A stretch of 64,000 bases of DNA from Telopea speciosissima. Lineage: Eukaryota; Streptophyta; Magnoliopsida; Proteales; Proteaceae. The stretch lies in assembly GCF_018873765.1 (NCBI RefSeq), contig NC_057922.1, positions 12,041,563 through 12,105,562 on the forward strand, written 5' to 3'. Every line of letters starts with the position of its first letter. The stretch's first letter is position 1. A model generated the notes under the pieces. That model saw only the letters and a list, made by a program, of their open reading frames with translations, had not been told where the DNA came from and searched no databases. The position numbers and the translations under genes were made by a program. Shown piece by piece: positions 11,041-23,241 of the stretch.

Positions 11041-14000
11041 GATTTGCTAAACTTACTTTTCCGGTTTGTTAAATTGGCATGCGCTGAATATATTAGCCAA
11101 ACTTTTCTACTTCACTCCATTTTTCTTATTCATTAGTTATATCCTAAACTTTTGTATGTACATCGCTGCTTGGTCACGTGGTCTCTACGCCAGTATTTGA
11201 GCCAATAGAGGAGCACACCTGGATATCCACCTAGGAGGCAGAGCCGTCATTTCCCGATGTCCGATGAGAAGGCATAGGGGGGTGAGACCAAGCAGAGATC
11301 TTTTTCCCATAAATCAATAATGCTTTTTATGTCTGTGAAGGGGTGTCAAAATAGAGGTCGAATCAATAAAACCGATCAAATAGAACCAAAACCGATCAGA
11401 CTAGACTCTTTTCGATTTCATATTGGCTTTAAAAGAACCAGTGAAAAATCAACAGTGACCGAACCAATGAAAAATCAAAAGACATATCCAGTGCACGAGG
11501 ATCCTGCCACTACGGGATTTGGGGAGGATCATAATGTACACAACCTTACCCCCGCTTCGTAAAAGGCTGCTCCCAAACTAGATCCTCCAGCTTCCGCCAC
11601 AGCTGGAAGAGAGCCAAATTAGAGAAATTAACTCCGAAACTTTGGACCAAATCCATATCCTCAATGTCTAGTCCGTCTGCATTGATGGATACTAATATGG
11701 GACTTCCACCGTTATTAGAGTGCTACTTTTCTCTTATATGAGATTTTTTATTATTTTCTCTCCTACTCTAACCATATGAGTCCCAGGTATCATATTTCCA
11801 TGCAGATTCCTCCCACACTAGTATTATCCGGAATATAGCTGAAAATCAGATTTTCGCTAGGATGAATCGTCCGAGTCGAATCAAAGTTTTTGTAAAACAT
11901 GATCATGATGTATGTAAACTCGACCAGAATAAAAACAAGAAGACCCAACTAAATTTTACCAATCCGTTATTGTCCCATTTGCCCCTCAAAGGAAAAAAAA
12001 AAAAAAAAAAAAAACTCCACTAAAGCACCTTTGACCTTTCACCAGTCACCCCCCACCACTGCCACTTCGCCAACCTAATAGAGGGATTTTTGGCTCTTAA
12101 ATCCTACTAGAATTAAGATATTTTTCTCTCTCACCTGGTCGTTGATCTAATAAGTGAATATCATCATTATGATGAAAATGTGAATCCCAGAAGGAATTCA
12201 CTTGGCAGATTGCATTCTTCACCAATAACATATGTTTGGATAAGACAGTGGAGGATGGGATTAAAGTGGATAATGAAGGACGCACGACAAAGAAGAAGAA
12301 TTGTTGTAAACTTTGAGATTGAACGGTTTAGATGAAGATACCTTTTAAGATGGAGGACTATAATATGTTTGTGATATGGGTACATGTTACAATGTCACAT
12401 GGTATTGTGACACTAATCACAACCCTCAATGTATTTTACCAAAATTACCAAAAAAAATAAAAATGTATTTTACCAACAATAAAATAAATGTGACTCACTC
12501 TGACGTGATTGTTTTGAAAACGAAAAGTTAAAAAACCTGATTTTCTAACTATGGTGGGAAACTCTCCCAAATATGTGCACACGGTCATGCATGAAAATTA
12601 TGCCTAATGTATAACTTTTGAGCTGCCATTATGGATAATTTTTCCCGTAACTTTTTTTATGGGGAAACCGTTCACTGCATAAGAGCACAATGGCTGCCGC
12701 ATGCATTGGTGGTAGAAATTCCACCATTCATGGGGGCAAGGCAGTCATCCCCCTCCAACCCTCCAACCCTCCAACCCCAACAATGTGTCTAGGTGGAGGC
12801 CATTGAACTATTCTCCCCTTCTTTTTTTTTATACAAAAAGAAAACCTTTGTAAGGTGAGGTCATCAAAATATTGGTGACCAATTTTGGGTTATGTGAGTT
12901 TGAAAAATGATCACTTGTTTGACTCAGTTTCCAAATAATTTTTTTTTTAATTAGAAAAGTAATTCATTAAAAGAAAGAAAAAGATTACAAAGATTCAACA
13001 TCCAACAACCATGGAAAAAAAACGTCAAATCAAGAGAAGAAATCTCTCCAACTAAAAAGCAAAAAATCAATAAAAAAGAGAAAATTTTCTACATGAAAAA
13101 TATCAAATTAAGAGAAGAATTATTTTCTACTAAAAGCTAAAAAGATCAACAAAACAAAAAAAGGAATGGACCAAGTTTTTCTTTTAAGTCATAGAAGCTC
13201 CACGGGGATTCATAGAGCGAGGGCTTTAGATGCGCACTACAGGATATTTTGAAAAATATACTAAAACCCTATAAGAATTTTGTGAATTCCAGGATGGTGT
13301 GGTGAACTTTTTCAACATGGTGAAAGAAAATTGCTTCCAATAAAAGGAGAAAGTTTCTCACTAGTGTTCTTAACATCCATCAAGACTACTGATCACCATG
13401 GTGAAGGAGGAAGAAAATTTGGCTAAAAAAAAAAAAACCTGAATTTATATTTAAATACTTTAGTTTCAGCAGATAAAACTGAGTAAACCAAAGGATCAAA
13501 AGAGTTTTCTTGTATAAATAATTGTAAAAAAAATATTTCCACATGGCCATCTAAGAAATAATCTCCTAAACGGGCATATCTAATTTTGCCACATGAAAGA
13601 ATGATGCAACAAATCTGATAATCGGATTTCTAGGAAATGGTTTGTTTAAGCTACACGTCAAATTTCAATTTCAAACTCTATCTTTAGCCTCCCATCTAAT
13701 GCATTATCATGTATCTACAAGAAAACCTGTTGGTATCCTAACCACAACTAGATCTCTCATAATCTTCAAAGCTTTATTTTGCTAATTGGCAACATTCTAT
13801 TTGGGATATTGAAACTTGATATTAGAGCAGGAGTCAGGAGACCTTTGGATATACCTGTCCACAAAATTTTTACCCAATCTGACCAACCATATGTCAAACC
13901 TAGGAGTCCATTAAGGAGATTTCTAACTTAATGTCCCTATAACAAAATCGGATGTTGTATAATTAGCTAAACGAAAACAGAAAACTAGTCAGTTGTGCAA

Positions 14001-15570
14001 TGCATGCCACCCCTGCGCCTATACACAAGGGCACACAAAATAACCGCCGCACCCCTGATCATTTCCACCTTTTCAGGGGGTGCGCCCATTCCTTGGATAA
14101 GAGAGAGAGAGAGATTACATTTGATTATTCTAATTAAATCATATATAGTGTATGCTTTTAACAAATCACATCTGCTCCAGAACTTGTGACAGATGATCTC
14201 CATTCAACATGTAGATGAATGGCTCCTTATAGAGCATGTTATGGTGATTAAAAACAAAAAACAAAAAAAAAAAAGAAATCTTATAATCACCGACACCCAT
14301 AACGATTCCATATGTCAAAGCAAAATCTAGTCAAAATGGATCAATAACATATAAAATAGCTAGACATAAGATCTGTGTGATCTTATAATTTAAATTTAAA
14401 AAAAAAATAAAATCTATGCCATTAAATAACCCATAGTGAAATGCCCAAGAATCATAAACAAGGAAAATGTGAAATCATCACTAATTAATTGCAAAACAAA
14501 ACCATGCATGAATGATAATTATAGAGATATAACTATTTCTTTTTTAGGCTTTTGTGAATGAAACATTTGATCTACCAGAAGAACCCACCCCAATCACCCC
14601 CAGCCGGCCCCAAAAACAAACAAAAAACCGAACCAATCAACCACAGCTTAATGGCCTCTACATTTGCTGCTGGCAATCACATGTCATAGAGAGAATAAGT
14701 CATTCATGTTGTTGGGACTAGAGATGTGTCAAACAGCAGACGGTTTTGAAGAAATTTATTCGAAACAACACATTGTTAGCATGCAATAGGAATCTACCGA
14801 TGACTGAAAACCTTCATCTTTTTCTTTGGTAAAAAACGAATCCATTGCGCAGCACGTGAGTCGTATGTGGATGAAGAAATACAAGATACCATTAACTACA
14901 GAGTGGATAATGGCTATTTTGTTGTACATTGCATTGATAGGACTTTTCTGGCTAGAGAATCAGTTAATCCATTAGCTTCTCTAGAAATATACGAGAAAAA
15001 AAATTATTGACAAAATGGGAGAGGTGAACTACATCAGCAATACCGATGACTGAAAATCTTCATCCAATGTCAACATTTTTGCGTTGGATTTCAACAATTG
15101 TTCATCAAACATCGGCTTAAATCGGGTCAAATCTGGATGACTTGGTCAAACCGAGTTAACTATTTTTTCTTTTTTTTTCTTTTTATCTTAAAATCTTTAA
15201 AAATCTTAAATTTTGAATTATAAGTCTTAAAATTTGTTTATTCAAAATTCATTTTAAGGCTTATTCCGAATATTATCTAATCGTATGAAAATTAGAGAGT
15301 AGTTTTGTACAAAATAATTGAAAATGCGTCACACAAAGTAAAATAGAATCTTTTATAAAATAGTAGACAAATGAACTTGTTTTCAAATCATTTTTTAATA
15401 AAATGATTATAATCATGAAATAAATTCAATCACAAAATTTGGAAAGATTTTAAGGTCTTTTACCACCTTTTGACCAAGTTCAACTAATTACAAATAATAA
15501 TTTTATAATATATAAACAAATCAAGGCTTTGAGGGGAGTTTGGCAAAAAAGAGATTCCTTCACATCATAA

Positions 15571-18500
15571 CTAGTTGGGAACACCAGCTGCCAACTTTGT
15601 TCTTAAATCCTTCCGCAAAATCTTGCCAGATGAAGACTTCGGAATGGCATCGATGAAGAAAACCCTGTTGATCCTCTTGTAAAACACCACCTGCAAGCCA
15701 CCATAAACGGTAAAAAAATTCTGGTTTTAACAATGGGCAGAGGTTTGCTACGATGCTAAGGTGGGAAACTGCACCAATGAAAGGGCGGATGACCCACCAT
15801 TTATCTAAGAAGAGAGAGAATGTCTGTGTGGACCTCACGTCACATTATATGAAAAGGTGTGGGAAGAAATTCGCTTGACAAGTTACCACTTCTACCACTT
15901 ACACCTCCAGTTACAATTTGGGCCGGGCTTGGGCTGTGGAAGCCCATAGTTTGTTGCAATCCTGATTGAGATTGTTCTCAGTATGGGCTTGAGCTAGCCC
16001 TATAGGTGAGTCCACTTAACTGAATTGTTTCCATCTTAGTGATTATTGTATTGGGGAAATTAAATTCACCTGTTTTGAGATGTATTGCTTGATTTCATCC
16101 TCAGTGACAGTGACATCGTAACCGTTGGATTTCACAACAAATGCAACTGGAACCTCACCAGCAGCTTCATCTTTCATGCTGGAACCATGCAAAGGTAAGG
16201 TAATCAGAATCAAAGAATTAATCAAAATTGAGATCAGAACAGATAAAAACTTGAATCCATGGTTGAGCTAAATACGGGACTACAGCGGCATCGGAGATCT
16301 TGGGATGCGTGAGAAGCATCGATTCGAGTTCAGCAGGGGCTACCTGGAATCCTTTGTACTTGATTATTTCTTTCAATCTATCCACAATGAAGATCTCATC
16401 ATCCTCATCAACGTAGCCAATATCCCCTGTATGTAACCAACCCTCTTTGTCAATGGTTCTCTCTGTGGCCTCTGGATCATTCAGATAGCCTGAAGAAAAT
16501 GGCAAAAGGGGTAGATACGTCATTTCGTTTCCTTCCCTTTTTAATTTCTAGGATCATTTCTCATGGGTCGGGTCGGGTCGGGTCGGGTCAAATATGTGAT
16601 GGAGCTTTTGTATAACTGACATATTACTTGCGTCATAGGCTCATAGCCCACAAAGAATGTAAGGAACCTCAGAAAAATTATTATTCTGTATTATCCCTTT
16701 TTTGGGTTTGGTGAGGTAGTGGTGGACCTGGACCAACAGTTCTTTAACCTTTTGGCTTTTAGGATCCCCCAATAAATAGCCCATCAGGGCGTGGGCCCAT
16801 ATCCCGAATGTTGGTGGGTCATAGAACAATCTTGTCCGTTCAATTTATGCTTCATCATCAATCATAAAGACTTATGATTTTAAAGCTGAAAACAATGATA
16901 TCTGATGGGGACTACCACAAAGTTGGAGGAGGGTCCTTATTCTAAACCTATTAAACCTAGAAAAGTTGCCAATTGCTCAAAAGTTCATACTTTGATCCCT
17001 TCCCTTTTTCATCACTTTTGGAATATAAAAATTTTCTATGGTTGGTAAGCTCTCCATGTTTAGGTGACCTGCCTTTTATAAAATAAGTTCCACTTGGGTC
17101 ATCTTAAGGGACTTCATGAAAACATTTTCACTGTTTTCTGGTCCGCCCCATCTATGCTTGACCAAAAGCAAGACTTTAGTTATACTGTTAAGTGTTTAGG
17201 ATAGTGGATAGAGCCATGGTGAAGGAGGAATTCATTCATCGAAAGCCATCATTGTACGGGTGTCAAAATCAAATCAAAATTGTTTATTGAAATTGAATCG
17301 AGCTATTTATATTATGGTACAAGATTTTGAAGAAAAATTCGATTTCGTAAAATCTTGAGACGAGACAGTAGACGATACAGGATTTGTTCAAGATCTCGGT
17401 CAAGATCTCGTGGTATATCTCGATCTCGATTCAACTTGATCGAAAATCAAGCTATAAAAAGGCACTCAGCGAAACTTCGAGTTGATTTCGATCTCAACTC
17501 GAAATCTCGCCTCTCTCACTCTGCTATGAAGGAAAAACACTTGGAGGTGAGGGTTTTGGTGCTTACTTTTGGTAAATTTCACCTCAAATGAAGAGTAAAG
17601 CTTGAAAATTCAAGATTGAAGCTTCAATATCAAGAGAGGATTTTGGTGTTTATTTTTCATAGATTTATAATCAATACTTATTTGTTGACTATGTAGTTTT
17701 TATCTGTGATACAATGTCCACCGACACTCATTTTAGTACTAGCTTCTCAAATGGTAGGACTTGTTACACACTTACACTTGTATTTGTTTAATTTATGTCT
17801 CTTTTCAAGTTTTTAATAATTATTAACAAATCGCCAGACCATCACCATGTATGATTATGAATATGATGCCTAATGCTTAAATGATTTATGGTTTGATGTT
17901 TTTAATTCTTAATACTTAATTAAGTTGTTTTACATCTTTACTTTAATTATATGTGTTCTAAATATTGTGGGGAATAGCCTAGGGTAGAACTCACCTACGT
18001 CATAGACTACCAACTTAGGGTCTAAAGTCAAAATACCATTTTGGGTTTGAATTTATAAAAACTAATGTTTTCATTGTGTTTAGAAGGCCTAAAATAAGGT
18101 GGGTGTCAAGTTTTAGGACCTATCTCGGCCATATGGTCACTGAAACAGTGGTGAGTTTCAGTGACTATATGGCCAAGATAGGTCCTAAAACTCACCACTG
18201 AATTAAGACGGAAAAAAATACACTAACTCGCCGAGATCTCACCAGAACTCGGTTTCGTGGTCTAGCGAAACCAAGAGTGAAACCGAGATGTAAAACCTTG
18301 GTTTACATCAAAACTGTGAAACAATTAAAAAGTGGTTTATTTTTTTAGGAAAAAATATCTCTACTTGGAGGTGTTTCCTACGCCCTCTCACAAGGTACCG
18401 TGAGATGACGCCTCTGCCCCTTGGGTAAATACTCAAGAATGCTCACCCAATGGCCCAAACACTTGTCCAGAGACCATGCGACCAAGTAGAGATCTCTTGC

Positions 18501-21352
18501 CCATTTTTTTTTATTTTAAAAGTGAGACTATTTAGTTGAATGGTTTAAATCGAACCGAACCAATTAAAAACCATTTAAACCGAAACAAATATTAATAATA
18601 TGTAATGACAACAATTAACTATTAATGGTAACAATAAATAATAGTAAATATATAATGGTACAAATAAATGATTCTGTATTAATGGAAAAAAATGATTATT
18701 TAAAGAAAACATATAAGAATTCAATTCATACTTCCATTTCAATTAAAAAATAAAATAAAAGACATGTAATGGAAAGTAGCGGTTTGAATAAAAAATAATT
18801 AAAAAACCTTACAAAACCATTTAAATCGAAACCGTTTATTAAACGGTCCAATTTTTGTTTTACCTAAAAAACTTGCACCCAACAAAATCGAAACATTTAA
18901 CACCCTTATAATTAGATGGCCGGGTGTTTGAAACAATGAAGAGCATTTTTCACCTTCAACATATGCCCAAGCCCAACGGATTCGGACCCTCTCCTACGAG
19001 CCCAACACCCAAGGAGTATTCGATGAGTCATCCAACAGCATTGGACTGCTGGGTGTGCGGGGATGTGTGCCTGCATAGGATCCAATGCACATCCCGGCGC
19101 AGCCCATTGCCATTGGATGCCTCATCGGACACTCCCTAGGCTATGGGCTCGGAAGAGAGGAGCCTGATCCCCAACATATAGGGAAGAGTAATCAGTAATG
19201 AGAATTTTACCCAAAAAAATCAGTAATGAGAATATATACTCCTATTGAATCTTTCACCCATAGTGAAGGGGGGTAACTTTCGCCTATTACTTAAGCTTGA
19301 ACATGTCCTCCAAAAAATGGTTCTCCAAGCCGTTAGTAGGGTATGTTAGCTAGTCTACGTCTCTATGTCTATCTTTCTTCTCCTCACATAAGATGACTTT
19401 GCTGCACTGCTATGTGAGTTAATGTTTTATCACACCTCATTGATGTGTCCCTCTATGCCGCTTGCTCAAAGAGCTCTCACCCCTTGCCTTTTTTATCCTT
19501 AGTTAATGAGTTATCAAAAATGTAAAATTTAACCAGAATGAATCAAGTAATCAAATAGAAAAATGTCTAAATTCTATCAAATTTGATTTAAGATCTAGAT
19601 TATCCTAAATCAGGATCGGGATTTGTCTCGACTGATACTGATCCAGATTATCCTAAATCAGGTCGAATTGGACGGATTTACTTTTGTTTTTAAAAAAAAA
19701 TAATAAAATAGACTTTTGTAAACCTTTTTTACCCTTGGTTTGTATCGATCCACTGATACGGGATCACCCCAGAATTGATATCACTGTCTACCGATTCCAA
19801 TATGATTGGACGATCCAATACCGATTCCTCAAAGCATGATAAGATAGAAGGAACAAAGGATCATGATCTTCTACGGCGCATTGCCCGTAGCTGCCTGTGC
19901 GGCCCAGACAGAGCGCCGCACACAATGTCTACCTTACCCCTGCCCGAGCGGGGGTAAGGTAGACATTGCGCACGACGCTCTGTCTGAGCTGCACAGGCCG
20001 CTATGAACAGCACGCCATGGAAGATCTGTATACAGGAACAAATCAGAACATATATATACATACCTTTCATGATTTGGGCCCCTCTGATGCAAATCTCTCC
20101 AGCCTGATTAGTGGGTAGCGAAGCTCCAGTCTCTGGGTTGATAACCTTCAACTCAGCATTCCTAGCAACAGTTCCACATGCTCCAGGCTTTATATCAAAT
20201 GCTTCCTTTGCAAATGCTAGGCTCATCGATAGAACGGGCCCAGCCTCTGTCATCCCATATCCCTAATCATGGTATTTATATATAATCTTAACTCATTATA
20301 ATCTTAATTATCAAAATTAAATACAATTAATTCAATAAAAATTATGAAATTAAGAAATGTACCACCTGTCCAAGCTTGGCATTGGGAATCTTAGCTCTAA
20401 AAGCATCTTCAAGCTCCTTCCCCATAGATGCAGCCCCAGACTTCACTAATCGAATCGACGATAAATTGTAATTATCGATGACCGTACAGTTGGTTATCGC
20501 TAAGATGATTGGCGGCACCAATGATGCCACGGTAACCTTATATTTTTGTACAAATTCCATTAGTGTACAAATTTCAAATTTAGGCATAATCAGAATCGCC
20601 GCGCCGACTCGTAACCCACAAAGCAGAACCGAGTTGAGTGCATAGATGTGGAACAAAGGCAACACACATAGCAACACATCTTCACAATGGAAATTCAAGT
20701 TAGGGTTTTCCCCATCCACCTGCTGAGCCACACTAGTGATACAGCTCTTGTGAGTCAACATAACCCCTTTCGGCAACCCGGTTGTCCCGGACGAGAACGG
20801 TAGCGCCACGACATCTTCCGGGTTGATATTTACAGTCGGCAACTCATTCTCATCCAACTGAGTCAACTCGGTGTAATTTAAACAATCCTCCGGGGCCGAG
20901 TCAGTGCACACAATCTTAATATCATTCTCTTGAGAGAAATTCCTCACCTTCTCAACATAACAAGCCTGTGTAACAATGAGCTTAGCATTGGTGGCTTTTG
21001 CTTGCTTTGCTATCTCTGCCGACGTATAGAAGGGATTTGCGGTGGTTGTGATAGCACCACGATATGAAAGGCCAAGGAACGTGAACACAAACTCGGGCGA
21101 GTTGGGTAGCAAAATCATGATCACTTGACCTTGTTGGATTCCGAGTTTGCTGAGTCCGGTGGCAACTTTACGGGAGATGAGCTCCACGTCAGCGTAAGTG
21201 TAAACTTGACCGGTTGGACCATTGATCAGACATGGGCGAGAGCTGTATTCGGATATGTTTTGGAAACAATAGGAATGGAGAGGGAGATGGTTTGGGATGT
21301 AAATATCTGGAAGCTTTGATCGGTAAATAAACTCTTCTTTCTTCTTCTCCAT
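15571..21352 (-). CDS. 4CL: 4-coumarate:CoA ligase, copy B (five exons, complete, 542 aa)
   Basis: Same reaction and pathway as copy A. Exons on the minus strand: 21352-20366, 20262-20064, 16489-16276, 16178-16070 and 15690-15571, joining in frame to 542 codons plus TAG. The start is the ATG at 21352 ([10 protein letters not shown]). [10 protein letters not shown] spans residues 187-196; [22 protein letters not shown] and the final SSSGKILRK lysine motif are present (SSSGK where copies A and C have APSGK). Pocket positions equivalent to Arabidopsis 4CL2 Asn256, Met293 and Lys320 are Asn240, Ser277 and Lys304, so Asn and Lys keep the family state and Met is replaced by Ser. Exon 4 is 109 bases against 103 in A and C, because DVTVTEDE carries two extra codons from a 6-bp duplication. 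The exon 3 donor is GTATTT, weaker than GTAAGT in A and C. Intron 2 (16490-20063) is 3.6 kb. No disruption; probably functional. Confidence 0.95.
16562..16590. repeat. GGGTC microsatellite in intron 2 of copy B
   Basis: Five-base unit GGGTC repeated about five times, 70 bases into the intron side of exon 3. Confidence 0.7.
18111..18200. repeat. compact foldback with 36-bp arms in intron 2 of copy B
   Basis: Arms 18111-18146 and 18155-18190 are inverse copies matching at 34 of 36 positions around an 8-base loop. The loop region reads CAGTGGTGAG, and its exact inverse CTCACCACTG follows directly after the second arm (18191-18200), giving a competing second hairpin. Confidence 0.75.
19871..20020. 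repeat. GC-rich long hairpin beside exon 2 of copy B
   Basis: Near-symmetric inverted arms of about 70 bases around a 10-base loop at 19941-19950. The inner 20 bases pair almost perfectly (for example ACCTTACCCC with GGGGTAAGGT) and the outer parts are 60-90% paired. It starts about 45 bases inside intron 2, next to the exon 2 donor at 20063. Reading through it in the exon 2 frame meets no stop for about 60 codons. Confidence 0.7.
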
Positions 21353-21416
21353 TAGATTGAGTTGCAGAGAGAGAGAGAAGCAAGATCTCAGTGTAAATGA
21401 AATCGTTGGCAGTCAT

Positions 21417-21424
21417 TATATAGA
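21417..21424 (-). promoter_or_regulatory. TATA box of 4CL copy B
   Basis: The minus strand reads CTATATAA about 65 bases upstream of the start codon. Further upstream (21491-21500) the minus strand reads CTTACCAACT, close to but not identical with the MYB-bound AC element ACCAACC of phenylpropanoid promoters. Confidence 0.5.
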
Positions 21425-23241
21425 ATTTGAGAGCTGATACTTTGCCGCCACTTTAGCTTCTGGGCTGTGCATGTTACAATGAACAGTGGGAGTTGGTAAG
21501 ATTGTAGATTAACCGTTGGATCAGTATCTAAGGGATTTTTTTAGCTGTCGATGGGATGTTCATAAATCATAAAATCTTCATACCAAGGGAAGGGACATGA
21601 TATATTTGGAAAGAAAGAGAAAAACATCCAATATAAACCTTTGCATTTATATGATGCTTATCTATTAGAAGGGAGAGGTTTATCTGAACAAGCGGCATAG
21701 AGAGCACATCAATGAGGTGCGATAAAACAGCATTGTACATTGGACTTGGATGGCAATGAGGTCTTGAAGGAGATGATACCATGGTTCTAAGTATCGGTAT
21801 TGTATCGCCTGCATTGTACAATACGTACCAATTTTGCTAGTCATCGATACCGATATCGTATTGATAGCATGGTACGGACAAGGGGTAAAATGATCGAAAA
21901 ACTCATTTTTTCAAGGAGATTCAAGGGTAATTTTGTCTGATACAACTGATCCAAGCCGTACATAAGAAAAAGATAACACCAGCTTGGTCTCGTGGTTTAT
22001 ACCTATCTTGTTGAAGAACTGTCAATTAAGTTTCTCGGAACCACATCTTATTTTTAGCCTCGAATGTGGCAGTTACGATACCACCACCACCACCACCACC
22101 ACCTACAGCTACCAGTGCCAAGAACGATGGTGGCCAATAGGGTGCCTTTTCCGTTTCACAATTTCCATGTGGTCACCCCATCAACCAGCTATGGCGTTAA
22201 GTGCTCATAACTCTGTTGGAGCGGTGTATTTACACAGTGTCCATCAAACCATGCATGCAGCCAGCGGTTACTTCTCTAAAGAATCCCCAACTCCTCTATC
22301 TTGTCGAAGAATTATCAGTTAAGTTTCTCCAAACCATCTTATTTTCAGCCTCGAATGTGGCTGTTACACACCGCCACCACCACCACCTACAGCTACTAGT
22401 GCCAAGAATGATGGTGGCCAATAGGGTGCCTTTTCCATTTCACAATTTTCACGTGGTCATCCCTTCAACCAGCTATGGCGTTATGTGCTCGCGTAACTCA
22501 TTGGAAGCGGTTACATAGTGCCCATCAAACCATACATGCAGCTAGTGGTTATTTCTCTAAAGAATCCCCTACTCCTTTGTTATGTGTCTAATGGGGCTTG
22601 GTCTAGTGTATAGGCGTTAGATTGGGCCATCCAGTATTAGATAGGTTAAAGGGCTTGAATTTCCTAGGATTGAAACAATTTCACTCCATCAGTAAATACC
22701 AATCCATGTGGCAATGATCCTCTCAAACAGTCATGAGTCCTCGATCACTCTCTCAATAACCACGATGCTTTAATTGTCCATTATTACTCAGCTAGTTTCT
22801 AATGGTTTATCTACCATTACAACCCCAACTATACCTCTCCAAGCAGATAACAACTCTGCTCTCCCTTCTTCCCACTTATAGCAGGAATGTTCCTGCTACA
22901 ACGCTGGCAGCCAAGGAAATGAAATCTTAAAGGATATTTTAGAAGATACTAAAACCAAGGAGGGTATTTATGAACCCAAAGAGTAAATGAGTTATTTACC
23001 AAAAAAGAAAAAAGCTTAGATTAGATAGAAAACTCAAATCATCACCTTAAAAATAGAAAGTTTTGAAGGAATAGAGAAGTAATCCTTGACAAATGAATAA
23101 TTTGATTGAAGGGCCGCAAAGAATCACCATATTAAAATAGGGAGATCAAATTTTTTTTTTTCCCCAAGGGCAGTGGAAACATAAAGTAAATTACAGAATT
23201 TGCCCTTTTGTAGCACAGAATATATTGTAGTATGGCAAGAA
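21425..23241. other. spacer between 4CL copies B and C
   Basis: Upstream region of copy B and 3' flank of copy C. It holds a fragment with ATCGGTATTGTATCG motifs (21784-21880), related to the interior of the Mutator-like element at 55903-57152, and a tandem duplication (22005-22585). No gene is recognised; the histidine- and threonine-rich frames here come from CAC/CCA repeats. Confidence 0.6.
22005..22585. repeat. tandem duplication, 293-bp period, upstream of copy B
   Basis: Two adjacent copies begin with ATCTTGTTGAAG (22005) and ATCTTGTCGAAG (22298). They share the CAC/CCA run, the GATGGTGGCCAATAGGGTGC segment and the AACCAGCTATGGCGTTA segment in the same order, with scattered substitutions. 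Noncoding; about 0.65-1.2 kb upstream of the copy B start codon. Confidence 0.8.

Larger units (their letters stand above)
6804..15570. other. spacer between 4CL copies A and B: repeats, no gene
   Basis: 8.8 kb of AT-rich DNA with no convincing reading frame and no leftover 4CL exon. It holds the listed MITE-like units at 7116-7188, 8656-9026, 9891-10309 and 10873-11040, further degenerate AT-rich repeats with ends like GGTGTCAAA and inner CGGTTCGGTT motifs (about 7690-8030, 11335-11480), a degenerate TAGGGATGTAAA-family unit around 7390-7690, and A-rich runs (11993-12014). Confidence 0.6.

Noticed and set aside
22081-22103. CRISPR-like or regular spacer array
   Set aside because: It is a simple trinucleotide repeat; there are no spaced repeats anywhere in the window.
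21984-22518. His/Thr-rich reading frames
   Set aside because: They derive from the CAC/CCA repeats within the tandem duplication and are not conserved between its two copies in frame.
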